Shown: piece after piece, positions 43,110-53,070 of the stretch
How the letters are laid out: each line of letters opens with the position of its first letter
Numbering within the stretch: position 1 is the stretch's first letter
NCBI GenBank assembly: GCA_040902745.1
Contig: JBBDWR010000011.1
Span: forward strand, 1 to 64,000
Source: JBBDWR01 sp040902745
GTDB lineage: Bacteria; Actinomycetota; UBA4738; HRBIN12
Reading direction: 5' to 3'
Length of the DNA stretch: 64,000 nt
The notes under the pieces: generated by a model
Seen by the model: only the letters and a program-made list of their open reading frames with translations
What the model was told of the DNA's origin: nothing
Database searches by the model: none
Program-made: the position numbers and the translations under genes

Positions 43110-44107
43110 GTGTGCGGATCGTCTTCTCGGAGGACGCACGCGACTTCGCGCGCCGGGATTGGACCGCGATCGTCGACCAAGATCCCAGCGGCACGTTTTT
43201 CCACACGCCCGGATACCTCAAGCTCTACTGGGAGGAGTTCGGCGAGACGCCGGAGCATCTGCTGTTCGCGTTCGCCGAACAGGGGGATGCACAGATCGGC
43301 GCGGTCGCGTTCGAGCGATTCGGCGACACGTTACGGTTCCTCGGAGGAACGGAGGTCACCGACTACCTCGGTCCGGTCGCGATCGACGGCTCTCAGGATG
43401 CGGTCGCCGAAGCGTTGTTCAGCGCGCTCGCTTCCCGTGACGATTGGCGACACGCCGACCTCCGAGGACTGGCCGAAGACGGCGGCTGGCCCGAGCGGCT
43501 CTCGGCTGCCGCTGTGGCGCAAGGGATGTCGGTAAAGTTGGGAGAGGACCAGAACGGCATCGCACCCTACCTGCCGCTGCCCTCCAGCTGGGAGGACTAC
43601 CTCGCCCAGCTTCCCTCCAAGTTACGGCACGAGCTCAAGCGCAAAGCGCGCAAGCTCGAGAGCGAGGCCGGTCCCTACACGATCGAGCTGTCGACCCCAG
43701 AATCGCTGGAGGAAGACCTCGACCTGTTCGTCTCCCTCCACCGCTCGAGCGAAGGTCCCAAAGGCACGTTCATGCAGCCGGGGATGGAGATCTTCTTCCG
43801 GCGGCTGGGCGAAGCGTTCCTCGTCGACGGCACGTTCACGCTCTCGTTCCTGCAGATCGCCGGTGTGAAGCTGGCGGGGACGATCGGGTTCCGCCACGGG
43901 GGGCGGTTCCTTCTGTACAACTCGGCGTTCGATCACGAGCACGCTTGGGCACAACTCGCGCCCGGCATGGTCTTGGTCGGCGAAGATATCCGCCTCGCGA
44001 TCGACAGCGGATGTGGCGGGTTCGACATGCTCAAGGGCGACTACGCGTACAAGTACCGCTTCGGAGCCTACAAGCGATCCGTGAAACGGCTCGTTGTCGA
44101 TCGTTGA
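43106..44107 (+). CDS. FemAB/BioF2-like acyltransferase (GNAT fold)
   Basis: 333 residues, GTG overlapping the previous stop. The BioF2-like/CelD pattern is visible: PYLPLPSSWEDYLAQLPSKLRHELKRKARKLE in the middle, then GVKLAGTIGFRHGGRFLLYNSAFD and a GGFDMLKGDYAYKYRFG ending. Related proteins acylate polysaccharides or cell-wall precursors. Substrate not evident. Confidence 0.85.
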   Translation: MSVRIVFSEDARDFARRDWTAIVDQDPSGTFFHTPGYLKLYWEEFGETPEHLLFAFAEQGDAQIGAVAFERFGDTLRFLGGTEVTDYLGPVAIDGSQDAVAEALFSALASRDDWRHADLRGLAEDGGWPERLSAAAVAQGMSVKLGEDQNGIAPYLPLPSSWEDYLAQLPSKLRHELKRKARKLESEAGPYTIELSTPESLEEDLDLFVSLHRSSEGPKGTFMQPGMEIFFRRLGEAFLVDGTFTLSFLQIAGVKLAGTIGFRHGGRFLLYNSAFDHEHAWAQLAPGMVLVGEDIRLAIDSGCGGFDMLKGDYAYKYRFGAYKRSVKRLVVDR

Positions 44108-44127
44108 CCCGGGCGGGAGGAACGGCG

Positions 44128-44958
44128 CTACGGGTACGCGCGGAGGATGCGAAGCACGGTGAGTGCGAGCTCCTCGTCGCCGCCGACCACGAGGTTGCCG
44201 ACGTCGAGAACCGCGTCGAGATCGATACGCTTCGCGGCCACGAGCGCGAACGACTTGGCGCGCCCGGTGATCCACGCGTCGGGTTTGGTATCGGGGTCGG
44301 GGACCTCGTTGGCCCCGAGCCCGTACCGCCACGATCCCTGACCTGCTCCCTCGAGGTCGATCTGCACCGACAGGCCTGAGAGGTCCAGCCCCGCGCGGTC
44401 TAACGACCACGGCAGCATCCGGATCGCGAGATCGGACGTGAGATGGATCGGCCAATGCTCGACGCGTTCGGGCATGCCTGCACCCGCACGGATGTCTTCC
44501 CCGTGGACCCACCACTCGACCACCCGCGACTGGAGCACATAGGGCACTCCGATCTCTCCCGCGACCCAGTCCACCCGGCGGGCGTCCCAGTCGGCGTCGG
44601 ACAACGCGGCCACCTCTTCGAGGAGCAGGTCGGCCGCGCGCCCCCAGTGAGTGAGCCCGTCGCGATAGTGCAGTCCCGACCGCACGTTGACCAGGCGGGC
44701 ATTGAACCCGTCCATCGAGAAAGGTTCCCCGTCCAGGCTCGCTCGATACTCGTCGAACTCGGGGGCGTCTTCCCCCGCCACCAGGAGGGCGACCGAGTAG
44801 TCCTGGCCGGCCAGGTGCGCCATCACGTCGCGGTTCCACCAGCCGGGACACGCGCTGGGTTGCTCCCACGATCCGGGTGGCGCGAACTGGATCGTCCGAC
44901 CGAGTCCCTCACGCTCGGCGCGTACCGCCGCGACCAACGTCGTCCGATCCAGGCTCAC
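44128..44958 (-). CDS. Mycothiol-dependent maleylpyruvate isomerase-family protein
   Basis: 276 residues from the GTG at 44958, preceded by aggaga; a longer reading to 45606 lacks support. N-terminal MDMPI_N domain of the DinB-like fold: SACPGWWNRDVMAHLAGQD with the metal-binding His and VVEWWVHGEDIRAG with the second His. Such proteins use mycothiol for thiol-transfer or isomerisation, which implies that this organism makes mycothiol. The substrate is not clear. Confidence 0.85.
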   Translation of the reverse strand: MSLDRTTLVAAVRAEREGLGRTIQFAPPGSWEQPSACPGWWNRDVMAHLAGQDYSVALLVAGEDAPEFDEYRASLDGEPFSMDGFNARLVNVRSGLHYRDGLTHWGRAADLLLEEVAALSDADWDARRVDWVAGEIGVPYVLQSRVVEWWVHGEDIRAGAGMPERVEHWPIHLTSDLAIRMLPWSLDRAGLDLSGLSVQIDLEGAGQGSWRYGLGANEVPDPDTKPDAWITGRAKSFALVAAKRIDLDAVLDVGNLVVGGDEELALTVLRILRAYP

Positions 44959-44997
44959 GAAGATTCTCCTCGATTTCGTCCCGTCGGCCGGGGATTG

Positions 44998-45003
44998 TAC
45001 CCT
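44998..45003 (+). promoter_or_regulatory. -10 box, leaderless promoter of the glycerate kinase gene
   Basis: TACCCT with seven bases before the ATG at 45011. Confidence 0.55.
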
Positions 45004-45010
45004 CGCGGCT

Positions 45011-46141
45011 ATGCGGATCCTCGTGGCACCGGACAAGTTCCGCGGAACGCTGACGGCTGCGCAGGCAGCCGAGGCCGTCGCGGTGGGATGGACTCGGACT
45101 CGGCCCGACGATGTGGTCTCTCGGGTCCCGATGGCGGACGGGGGCGAAGGCACACTCGACGCCCTCGTCGCGGCGCTCAAGGGCGAGACCGATTCGGCGA
45201 GCGTGACCGGTCCCCTGGGCGATCCCGTGACCGCGGACTTCGGGGTGGTCGGAACACCGGAGGGATCCATGGTCGTGATCGAGATGGCTCGAGCGTCCGG
45301 CCTTGGACTCGTGAACGAGCGGCGTCGCGACGCCCTTCGCGCGTCCACCTTCGGCACCGGCGAGCTGATGCGCATCGCGATCGAGCGCACCGATCCGACG
45401 TCGATGCTCGTGTGCATCGGGGGTAGCGCGACCACCGACGGAGGTGCCGGCATGGCGCAGGCCCTGGGTGCGCGTCTGCTCGATGCGCAGGGCGAGTCGA
45501 TCGGGCCCGGAGGCGAAGGGCTCTTGTCCCTGTCGAGGATCGATCTCGCCGAGCTCCCTGCCCGATGCGGAGACATCCGCTTCAACGTCGCCAGCGACGT
45601 CGACAATCCATTGACCGGACCGATGGGCGCCGCGGCCGTCTACGGGCCGCAGAAGGGGGCATCCTCGGCCGACATCGTGCTTCTCGACCGAGCACTCGGT
45701 CACTTCGCGGCCGTCTTCTCCCGGGATCTCGGTACCGACCTGAAGGAACGGCCCGGTGCGGGAGCGGCGGGTGGTCTCGGGGCGGGGTTGATGGGGTTCC
45801 TCGGTGCCCGGCTCCGACCGGGCGTCGAAGTGGTGATGGACGCCGTGGGTCTGCGCCAGCGTCTGGAGGAAGCCGATCTCGTGATCACCGGGGAAGGACG
45901 CCTTGACGCCTCGTCGCTGCACGGCAAGACGGTGGAAGGGGTGTTGAACGCGGCGGCGGACGCCCAGGTCCCGGGGATCGTGGTGTGTGGACGTGCCGAC
46001 GTGCACCCCCCCGGAGCGCGGGTCGCGACATTGGTCGATCGGTTCGGGCTGCAACGAGCGCTTGAGGACACCCGTCCCGCGCTTGAGGAGCTGGCTGCCG
46101 ACCTTGCCCAGGATCCACTCGGAACCGCTCCCAATAGCTGA
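45011..46141 (+). CDS. Glycerate kinase (GarK/GlxK family)
   Basis: 376 residues. It starts MRILVAPDKFRGTLTAAQAAEA, and has MADGGEGTLDAL, IGGSATTDGGAGMAQALG and DLVITGEGRLDASSLHGKT, the full family signature. It phosphorylates glycerate to 2-phosphoglycerate in the cytoplasm, feeding glycolysis. No glyoxylate or serine-pathway genes lie adjacent. Confidence 0.94.
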   Translation: MRILVAPDKFRGTLTAAQAAEAVAVGWTRTRPDDVVSRVPMADGGEGTLDALVAALKGETDSASVTGPLGDPVTADFGVVGTPEGSMVVIEMARASGLGLVNERRRDALRASTFGTGELMRIAIERTDPTSMLVCIGGSATTDGGAGMAQALGARLLDAQGESIGPGGEGLLSLSRIDLAELPARCGDIRFNVASDVDNPLTGPMGAAAVYGPQKGASSADIVLLDRALGHFAAVFSRDLGTDLKERPGAGAAGGLGAGLMGFLGARLRPGVEVVMDAVGLRQRLEEADLVITGEGRLDASSLHGKTVEGVLNAAADAQVPGIVVCGRADVHPPGARVATLVDRFGLQRALEDTRPALEELAADLAQDPLGTAPNS

Positions 46142-46222
46142 GGCGGTCCCCTTGACCGTCGTTGTGCCACCGCAGCGGTATCATGGGTATCAGGAATCCC
46201 CCGACGGAGGTTGCGAGCCAGC

Positions 46223-46543
46223 ATGATTTCGATCACCGAGAACGCCGCCGGCAAGGTCAAGCAGCTCCTCGTGGAGGAGGGCCGGGAGGACATAGCGCTG
46301 CGCGTCGCCGTGCAGCCGGGCGGATGCTCGGGCCTCCGGTACTCGATGTACCTGGACGATCAGGTCGGGGACAAGGACGTCGCCGAGCAGCAGCACGGGG
46401 TGCGCGTCGTCATCGACAAGATGAGCGTTCCCTACCTGTCCGACGCGACGATCGACTTCGTGGACTCCCTGGAGGCATCGGGATTCACGATCGACAACCC
46501 GGCCGCCCAGGGCGGCTGCGCCTGCGGCAGCTCCTTCAGCTAG
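46223..46543 (+). CDS. erpA: A-type Fe-S carrier (ErpA/IscA family)
   Basis: 106 residues from the ATG at 46223, with ggagg at about 12 bases. The three cluster-binding cysteines are in QPGGCSGLRY and QGGCACGSS. It carries Fe-S clusters to apoproteins. Separate from the suf operon here. A direct repeat (ggtatcatg, ggtatcagg) lies in its promoter region at 46177-46194. Confidence 0.93.
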   Translation: MISITENAAGKVKQLLVEEGREDIALRVAVQPGGCSGLRYSMYLDDQVGDKDVAEQQHGVRVVIDKMSVPYLSDATIDFVDSLEASGFTIDNPAAQGGCACGSSFS

Positions 46544-46576
46544 CCGCTCCCGCTCGGCAACGAGAAGTTCGGTTGT

Positions 46577-47821
46577 TCAAGCAACCGCGTCGAGCGCTGC
46601 CTGCAGACCCGTCGCGAGTTCCTCGAGGCCCGTGTCGTCGATCACGAGCGCAGGTGAGATCTGCAATCCACCGGTGGCCAGCGCCCGGGTCATGATGCCT
46701 TGCTCGCGACACGCTGCCAATAGCGACGGGATGAAGCCCGGGTCGGAACGGGCGTCGTCGATGGGTTGTACGGCGGCGAGCACGCCGGTTCCGGCGCGGA
46801 CCTCGTGCACGAGCGGGTGATCGGCCAGGGGTGCCAGCGCCTCGGCGAGTTGCTTCTCGAGCAGGAGCGCCCGACCCGGGAGATCCTCGCGCTCGAGGAT
46901 ATCGATGTTCGCCAGTGCGACCGCCGCCGCGGTCGCGTGACCCGAGTAAGTGTAGCCGTGACGCCACATCCCGGCGTCGGACATCGCGAACGGCTCCTGG
47001 ATCCACGGCGCGGCGATCACCGCGCCCATCGGGAGGTACCCGCTGGTGATGCCCTTCGCGCAGGTGACGAGGTCGGGTTCGAGACTCCAGCGGGTGCTCG
47101 CGAACCAGTCGCCCGTCCGGCCGAACCCGGTGATCACCTCGTCCGCGACGAACAGTACGTCGTGTTCCCGACAGATCGCCCGGACCTCGGCGAGGTAGCC
47201 CTCCGGGGCCGCGAACACGCCGCCGGCGCCGATCACCGGCTCGCAGAAGAAGGCGGCAACCCGCTCGGGTCCCGCGCGTTCGATCGCGCGCCGCAGACCC
47301 TCCGCGTCGTCCCAGCCCACGCCGACGACGTCGTCGAAGGGGCCGTGGCCGGATGCGTTCGCCGCGATCCCAGCCAGGCTCGTGCCACCGAGGTGCATCC
47401 CGTGATACGCGCGCTCCCGGTTGATGAACAGCGTGCGTTCGGGGTGGCCGCGAAGTTGCCAGTACCAGCGCACCATCTTGGTAGCGGTGTCGATCGAGTC
47501 GGATCCGCCACTGGTCAAGAACACGAAGGAGTCTTCGACCGGTGCGAGTGCGCTCACGCGGTCCGCTAGATCCTCGGCGGGCCGATTTGAGAGATCCCCG
47601 AAGGTGGAGTACGTCGCGAGCTTGCGCAGCTGGGAGGCGGCGGCGTCGGCGAGCTCTGCGCGGCCGAACCCGACGTTGCAGTACCAGAGCCCAGCCGTTG
47701 CATCGAGATATCGACGCCGCGCCTCGTCCCAGATGTGCACGCCTTCGCCGCGATCGATCACGAGCGGACCGTTGGCCGCAAGGGCGCGCGTGTCCGCGAA
47801 TGAGTGCCAGAAGTGCTCCAT
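46577..47821 (-). CDS. Class III PLP-dependent aminotransferase
   Basis: 414 residues. VFLTSGGSDSIDTATKMVRWYW near the phosphate site, FVADEVITGFGRTGDWF for the PLP pocket and the Schiff-base Lys in TCAKGITSGYLPMG. Likely an omega-amino acid:pyruvate or similar transaminase. ATG follows TACCGT by six bases. Confidence 0.92.
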   Translation of the reverse strand: MEHFWHSFADTRALAANGPLVIDRGEGVHIWDEARRRYLDATAGLWYCNVGFGRAELADAAASQLRKLATYSTFGDLSNRPAEDLADRVSALAPVEDSFVFLTSGGSDSIDTATKMVRWYWQLRGHPERTLFINRERAYHGMHLGGTSLAGIAANASGHGPFDDVVGVGWDDAEGLRRAIERAGPERVAAFFCEPVIGAGGVFAAPEGYLAEVRAICREHDVLFVADEVITGFGRTGDWFASTRWSLEPDLVTCAKGITSGYLPMGAVIAAPWIQEPFAMSDAGMWRHGYTYSGHATAAAVALANIDILEREDLPGRALLLEKQLAEALAPLADHPLVHEVRAGTGVLAAVQPIDDARSDPGFIPSLLAACREQGIMTRALATGGLQISPALVIDDTGLEELATGLQAALDAVA

Positions 47822-47827
47822 CGGTCA

Positions 47828-47833
47828 ACGGTA
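47828..47833 (-). promoter_or_regulatory. -10 box, leaderless promoter of the aminotransferase gene
   Basis: TACCGT on the minus strand, six bases before the ATG at 47821. Confidence 0.55.
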
Positions 47834-47913
47834 CCAGTGGGTGTGCGACTCCCCAGGCGGACATCCTGGAGTTCGTGTGGCGCCGGATACGCCTCGGCGG
47901 CCACCTCGTGGGA

Positions 47914-47919
47914 TACCGT
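47914..47919 (+). promoter_or_regulatory. -10 box, leaderless promoter of the MFS gene
   Basis: TACCGT with eight bases before the GTG at 47928. Confidence 0.5.
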
Positions 47920-47927
47920 AGCCAACC

Positions 47928-49208
47928 GTGATAAAGGCGCGTGGCGGGTCCCTGTGGCGTCATCCGGACTTCATGCGCCTCTGGTCGGCGGAGACGATCA
48001 GTCAGTTCGGGACCCAGGTGACGCTGTTGGCGCTCCCACTGACGGCCGTCCTCGTTCTGCACGCCGGACCGTTCCGCGTCGGGCTGCTTTCGGCGGTGGA
48101 GTTTATGCCGTTCCTGTTGCTCGGCTTGCCGGCGGGGGTGTGGGTCGACCGGATCCGCCGCAAGCCGATCCTGATCGGCGGAGACCTCCTTCGCGCGGCG
48201 GCGCTGATCAGCGTGCCGATCGCAGCGGCGCTGGACGTGCTCGCGCTGCCACAGCTGTTCGTGGTGGGCTTCCTCACGGGCGTGGGTACGGTGTTCTTCG
48301 ACGTCGCCTACCAGTCCTACCTCCCGTCGCTCGTCGACCGCGACCGGCTTCCGGAGGGCAACGCGAAGCTTGAGATCAGCCGATCGGGCGCACAGCTGGC
48401 AGGACCGGGGATCGCCGGCGTCCTGATCGAGGCGCTCACCGCGCCGGTGGCGATCCTCGTGGACGCGATCTCCTACGTCGCCTCCGCTGCGTGCATCGCA
48501 TGGATCCGGCGGCCGGAGCATGTAGTGGAGCGTCCGCCCGCGCAGGAGCGAGGGATGCGCCGTGAGATCGCCCAGGGACTGCGGTTCGTGCTCGGGCACC
48601 CCTTGCTGCGTCCGATCGCCTTCTGCACCGGTATCTCGAACCTCTTCTACGCGATGACGCTCGCGATCTTGCTGGTCTTCGCGGTGCGCTCACTGGACCT
48701 GAACGCGGGGCAGATCGGGATCGCGCTCAGCCTGGGGAACCTCGGGTTCCTGGCGGGTGCGTTGATCGCCGACCGACTCGAGCGCCTGATCGGGCTGGGC
48801 GCCTCGATCGTCGCTCCCGCGGTGCTGTTCGGGGTTGGAGGTGTCTGTTTCGGCGTTGCGACGCCCGAGACCGCGATCGTGTTGCTGATCTCGGGGACGG
48901 CGCTGCTCGGCTTCACGGCCGTGGTCTACAACGTGAACCAGGTGAGCCTTCGTCAGGCGATCACCCAGGAGAACATGCTCGGCAGGATGAATGCGACGAT
49001 GCGATTCGTTGTGTGGGGAACGATCCCGCTCGGATCGTTCCTCGGAGGAGTGTTCGCCACGGTGTTCGGGTTGCGGAGCACGCTGTGGATCGCCGCGCTC
49101 GGGGCGACCGTCTCCTTCGTTCCTCTCGTGTTCTCTCCTGTGCCGAGGCTGCGGACGATGACCGAAGCCGTCCAGCAGTACGGGGGGCCTGCGGGGGAGG
49201 GAGCCTGA
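47928..49208 (+). CDS. Major facilitator superfamily transporter
   Basis: 426 residues with 10-12 predicted helices. Seen: FMRLWSAETISQFGTQVTLLALPL at helix 1, the A-motif-like GVWVDRIRRKPILIGGD between helices 2 and 3, and the second-half equivalent with RLERLIG. This layout is the enterobactin-exporter/MFS_3 group, mostly proton-coupled exporters of small molecules. The metH gene converges on it with one base between. Confidence 0.9.
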   Translation: MIKARGGSLWRHPDFMRLWSAETISQFGTQVTLLALPLTAVLVLHAGPFRVGLLSAVEFMPFLLLGLPAGVWVDRIRRKPILIGGDLLRAAALISVPIAAALDVLALPQLFVVGFLTGVGTVFFDVAYQSYLPSLVDRDRLPEGNAKLEISRSGAQLAGPGIAGVLIEALTAPVAILVDAISYVASAACIAWIRRPEHVVERPPAQERGMRREIAQGLRFVLGHPLLRPIAFCTGISNLFYAMTLAILLVFAVRSLDLNAGQIGIALSLGNLGFLAGALIADRLERLIGLGASIVAPAVLFGVGGVCFGVATPETAIVLLISGTALLGFTAVVYNVNQVSLRQAITQENMLGRMNATMRFVVWGTIPLGSFLGGVFATVFGLRSTLWIAALGATVSFVPLVFSPVPRLRTMTEAVQQYGGPAGEGA

Positions 49209-49209
49209 G

Positions 49210-52200
49210 CTAGTCGGGATCGTAGGCAAGGTTGGGCCGCAGCCAGCGTTCGACCTCGCCCAGCGGTTCGCCCTTGCGGCGGGCGTAGTCCTCGACCTGA
49301 TCCTGACCGAGTCGCCCGATGTTGAAGTACCGGGATTGTGGGTGGGCGAAGTACAACCCACTCACCGACGCGGCAGGGAGCATCGCGTAGTGCTCGGTCA
49401 GCTCGATGCCGAGCTCCGGCGCCCCGAGCAGTTCGAACAACCGCCGCTTCTCGCTGTGGTCCGGACAGGCCGGGTATCCGAACGCGGGGCGGATCCCACG
49501 GAAGTCCTCGTCGACGAGCTGTTCGGGCGTGCGTTCACCATCGTCGTAGCCCCACTCGTGGCGTACCTGCTGGTGCAGCCACTCCGCGAACGCCTCGGCC
49601 AAGCGGTCGGCGAGCGCCTTCACCATGATCGCGTTGTAGTCGTCAAGGTCGGCCTCGTAGTGCTTCACGAGTTCGTCCGATCCGATCCCGGTGGTGACCG
49701 CGAACGCTCCGACGGTGTCGTCGAGACCGCTCTCCGGTGGGGCGAGGTAGTCCGCGAGGCTTCGGTTCGGCCGGTCGTCTTGGTGATCGGTCTGTTGGCG
49801 CAGCATCGGGAACGACTCGCCGCTGGCGAGGACGACATCGTCGCCTTCGCCGTGCGCCGGCCAGAACCCGTAGATGCCGCGCGCCTGCAGCGATCCGTCG
49901 GCGACGATCCGATCGAGCAGTTCGTTCCCGTGCTCGAACAGCTCCCGCGCGGCCGCGCCGTGGTCGGGATGATCGAGGATCGCCGGATACCGACCCTTGA
50001 GTTCCCACGCCGTGAAGAAGAAGGTCCAGTCGATGTAGGGACGGAGCGAGGCGAGGTCTGGTTCGATCGTCTTGGTGCCCTCGAACGGCCTCGAGGCGAT
50101 GTCGTCGGACCGCCACTCGATCGGCGTGCGACGTTCGCGAGCCTGGCGGATCGGCAACAACGGGGTGCGCAACCGCTCTTCGTGCTGTTCCCGAAGCCGC
50201 TGCTGGTCCGCCCGGTTCTTCTCGTCGAGCGTCACCTTTCGCTCGTCGTCGAGCAGGTCCGACATCACGCCGACGACCCTGGACGCGTCGAGCACGTGCA
50301 CCGTCGGCTGGCTGTAGGCGGGAGCGATCCGAACGGCGGTGTGCTGGCGGGACGTCGTCGCGCCACCGATCAGCAGCGGCAAGCGCATCTCGCGGCGCTC
50401 CATCTCCTTGGCGACGTTGACCATCTCGTCGAGGGAAGGCGTGATCAAGCCCGACAGCCCCACCGCGTCGCAGCCCTGCTCGATCGCCGTGTCGAGGATG
50501 CGATCGGCCGGCACCATCACGCCGAGGTCGATCACCTCGTAGCTGTTACAGGCCAGCACGACACCGACGATGCTCTTGCCGATGTCGTGGACGTCGCCTT
50601 TGACCGTGGCCGTCACGATCTTGCCCTGACCGGAGGTCACCGCGAGGCCCAACGCTCGCTTCTCTTCTTCCATGAAGGGCTCGAGGTACGCGACGGCCTT
50701 CTTCATCGCGCGGGCGCTCTTGACCACCTGTGGCAGGAACATCTTCCCGGAACCGAAGAGGTCGCCGACGATGCGCATCCCGTCCATCAAGGGACCCTCG
50801 ATCACCTCCAGGGGACGCTCGTAGGCCTGCCGTGCCTCTTCGGTGTCCTCGTCGATGTGATCGATGATGCCGTGCACGAGCGCGTGGGAAAGGCGCTCCT
50901 CGACCGTGCCCTCGCGCCACGAGTCGTCGACGACGCGCTGGGCCCCCTCGCCCTTGAACGACTCGGCGAACTCGACCATCCGCTCGGTGGCGTCTTCGCG
51001 GCGGTTGAAGATGATGTCCTCGACGTGCTCGAGCAGGTCCGGCGGGATGTCTTGGTAGACCATCAACTGGCCCGCGTTCACGATCGCCATGTCGAGCCCG
51101 GCACGGATCGCGTGGTACAGGAAGGCGGAGTGGATCGCCTGCCGGATCGGGTCGTTGCCCCGGAAGCTGAACGACAGGTTGGAGACGCCGCCCGAGACGT
51201 GCGAGCCGCGGCAGCGAACCTTGATCTCTCGCGTCGCTTCTATGAACGCCTTGGCGAACTCGCTGTGTTCCTCGATGCCGGTCGCGATCGCGAGGATGTT
51301 CGGATCGAAGATGATATCGGCGGGGTCGAACCCCGCGGTGTCGGTGAGCAAGGTGTAGGCGCGCTCGGAGATCTCGACCTTTCGTTGAACGGTGTCGGCC
51401 TGCCCCACCTCATCGAAGGCCATCACGACGACCGCCGCGCCGTAGCGCTTGGCGAGCCGGGCGTGTTCGAGGAACACCTCCTCGCCCTCTTTCAGACTGA
51501 TGGAGTTCACGACGCCTTTGCCTTGGATGCACTTGAGGCCGGCCTCGAGGACCTCCCACTTGGAGGAGTCGACCATCACGGGAACCCGCGCGATCTCTGG
51601 CTCGGTCGCGATCAGGTTGAGGAACGTCGTCATCGCGTCGACCCCTTCGAGCAGGTCGGCGTCCATGTTCACGTCGAGCAGGTTCGCGCCGCCGCGGACC
51701 TGGTCGAGGGCGACCTCGACCGCTCCCTGGAAATCTCCCGACTCGATCAGACGCCGGAACTTCGCGGAGCCTGTGACGTTCTGCCGCTCCCCGACCATGA
51801 CGAAGCCGGTCTCTGGAGTGATCGTGAACGGCTCCAGACCGCTGAACGCCGTCATCCGCTCGCCCGGCTGCGGTACCTTGCGAGGCGAAAGGCCGCGAAC
51901 GGTCTGAGCGATCGCACTGATGTGGTCGTCGGTGGTGCCGCAGCAGCCGCCAACGATGTTCAGGAATCCCTCGCGGGCGTACTCGCCGAGCCACCGGCAG
52001 GTGATCTCGGGGACCTCGTCGTAGCCGCCGAAGGCGTTGGGCAAGCCGGCGTTCGGGTGGCAGCTCGTGAACGTGTCCGCAACCCGCGAGAGCGTCTCGA
52101 CGTAGGGGCGCATCTCCTCGGCGCCGAGCGCGCAGTTGAGGCCGACGCTGAACGGCTCTGCGTGCATGATCGAGAGCCAGAACGCCTCGATCGTCTGCCC

Positions 52201-52845
52201 GGAAAGCGTGCGGCCGCTGCGGTCGGTGATCGTGACCGAGATCATCCGAGGGACATCCGGGGCAACATCGAGTGCGGCGATGATCGCAGCCTTCGCGTTC
52301 AGGGTGTCGAAGATCGTCTCCAATAGGAGGACGTCGACCCCACCGGCCACGAGCCCACGGATCTGCTCTTCGTACGCGGCGCGCATCTCGTCGAACGTTC
52401 GGGATCGGTAGGCGGGTTCATTCACCCGTGGAGAGATCGACAAGGTCGCATTCGTCGGCCCGACCGAGCCCGCGACGAACCGGTCCGAACCGGCCTGCTC
52501 GCAGGCAGCACGCGCGATACGTGCCGCGGCGACGTTGATGTCGTACACGGCGCCTTCGAGTCCGTAGTCGGCCTGCGAGATCGCGTTCGCGTTGAAGGTG
52601 TTCGTCGAGACGATGTCGGCACCGGCGGCAAGATGGCCTCGATGGATCGAGCCGATCACATCCGGGCGTGTGATGCTCAACAGGTCGTTGTTGCCCATGA
52701 GCTCGGATGGATGGTCGGCGAAGCGCTCGGTCCGGAAATCTGAGTCGGAGAGGTCGTGGCCTTGGATCGCGGTGGCCATCGCACCGTCGAGCACGAGGAT
52801 GCGCTCCTTCAGGAGCGCGTCGAGGCGGTTGCGAACGCCTGCCAC
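49210..52845 (-). CDS. metH: Cobalamin-dependent methionine synthase
   Basis: 1211 residues from the GTG at 52845; this start lies seven bases after TAGCCT, and a TTG at 52917 is less likely. Domains in order: homocysteine-binding with zinc ligands in GLNCALG and GGCCGTT, methyl-THF-binding (about 350-610), cobalamin-binding with DVHDIGKSIVGVVLACN, and the SAM reactivation domain with RPAFGYPACPDHSEK. It makes methionine from homocysteine. It needs B12, but no riboswitch fits in such a short leader. Confidence 0.96.
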   Translation of the reverse strand: MAGVRNRLDALLKERILVLDGAMATAIQGHDLSDSDFRTERFADHPSELMGNNDLLSITRPDVIGSIHRGHLAAGADIVSTNTFNANAISQADYGLEGAVYDINVAAARIARAACEQAGSDRFVAGSVGPTNATLSISPRVNEPAYRSRTFDEMRAAYEEQIRGLVAGGVDVLLLETIFDTLNAKAAIIAALDVAPDVPRMISVTITDRSGRTLSGQTIEAFWLSIMHAEPFSVGLNCALGAEEMRPYVETLSRVADTFTSCHPNAGLPNAFGGYDEVPEITCRWLGEYAREGFLNIVGGCCGTTDDHISAIAQTVRGLSPRKVPQPGERMTAFSGLEPFTITPETGFVMVGERQNVTGSAKFRRLIESGDFQGAVEVALDQVRGGANLLDVNMDADLLEGVDAMTTFLNLIATEPEIARVPVMVDSSKWEVLEAGLKCIQGKGVVNSISLKEGEEVFLEHARLAKRYGAAVVVMAFDEVGQADTVQRKVEISERAYTLLTDTAGFDPADIIFDPNILAIATGIEEHSEFAKAFIEATREIKVRCRGSHVSGGVSNLSFSFRGNDPIRQAIHSAFLYHAIRAGLDMAIVNAGQLMVYQDIPPDLLEHVEDIIFNRREDATERMVEFAESFKGEGAQRVVDDSWREGTVEERLSHALVHGIIDHIDEDTEEARQAYERPLEVIEGPLMDGMRIVGDLFGSGKMFLPQVVKSARAMKKAVAYLEPFMEEEKRALGLAVTSGQGKIVTATVKGDVHDIGKSIVGVVLACNSYEVIDLGVMVPADRILDTAIEQGCDAVGLSGLITPSLDEMVNVAKEMERREMRLPLLIGGATTSRQHTAVRIAPAYSQPTVHVLDASRVVGVMSDLLDDERKVTLDEKNRADQQRLREQHEERLRTPLLPIRQARERRTPIEWRSDDIASRPFEGTKTIEPDLASLRPYIDWTFFFTAWELKGRYPAILDHPDHGAAARELFEHGNELLDRIVADGSLQARGIYGFWPAHGEGDDVVLASGESFPMLRQQTDHQDDRPNRSLADYLAPPESGLDDTVGAFAVTTGIGSDELVKHYEADLDDYNAIMVKALADRLAEAFAEWLHQQVRHEWGYDDGERTPEQLVDEDFRGIRPAFGYPACPDHSEKRRLFELLGAPELGIELTEHYAMLPAASVSGLYFAHPQSRYFNIGRLGQDQVEDYARRKGEPLGEVERWLRPNLAYDPD

Positions 52846-52852
52846 GATGTGC

Positions 52853-52858
52853 AGGCTA
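52853..52858 (-). promoter_or_regulatory. -10 box, leaderless promoter of metH
   Basis: TAGCCT on the minus strand, seven bases before the GTG at 52845. It decides the metH start. Confidence 0.6.
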
Positions 52859-53054
52859 CCCGGCGCGGACGCACGGCCGGCAGCCGGACGAGCCCCGGTC
52901 TCGGGTGCGGTCGGCAACGGGAATGATCGAGCCGCTCATTGCCAGGCATCCTAGCGGCGGGCCGCGATTTGTGACCAACGGTCAGGCAACGACGCGCGCC
53001 CGGCGGCTCGGGCACGGCCCTGCAGGCGTTTCGCACCGCGTCGGTCGCTTCCGG

Positions 53055-53060
53055 TAGGCT
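53055..53060 (+). promoter_or_regulatory. -10 box of the cyclic-nucleotide-binding gene
   Basis: TAGGCT with ten bases before the ATG at 53071, so near-leaderless. Confidence 0.5.
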
Positions 53061-53070
53061 CGGCTGGGCC

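Noticed and set aside
46177..46194. Direct repeat ggtatcatg/ggtatcagg before erpA
   Set aside because: Only two copies, no palindrome, no known regulator site; could be chance.
49336..52326. 996-codon plus-strand frame opposite metH
   Set aside because: Antisense to an intact, conserved metH; composition is that of a shadow frame.
52846..53070. Possible cobalamin riboswitch before metH
   Set aside because: The -10 box is seven bases from the metH start; the box motif of B12 riboswitches is not seen.
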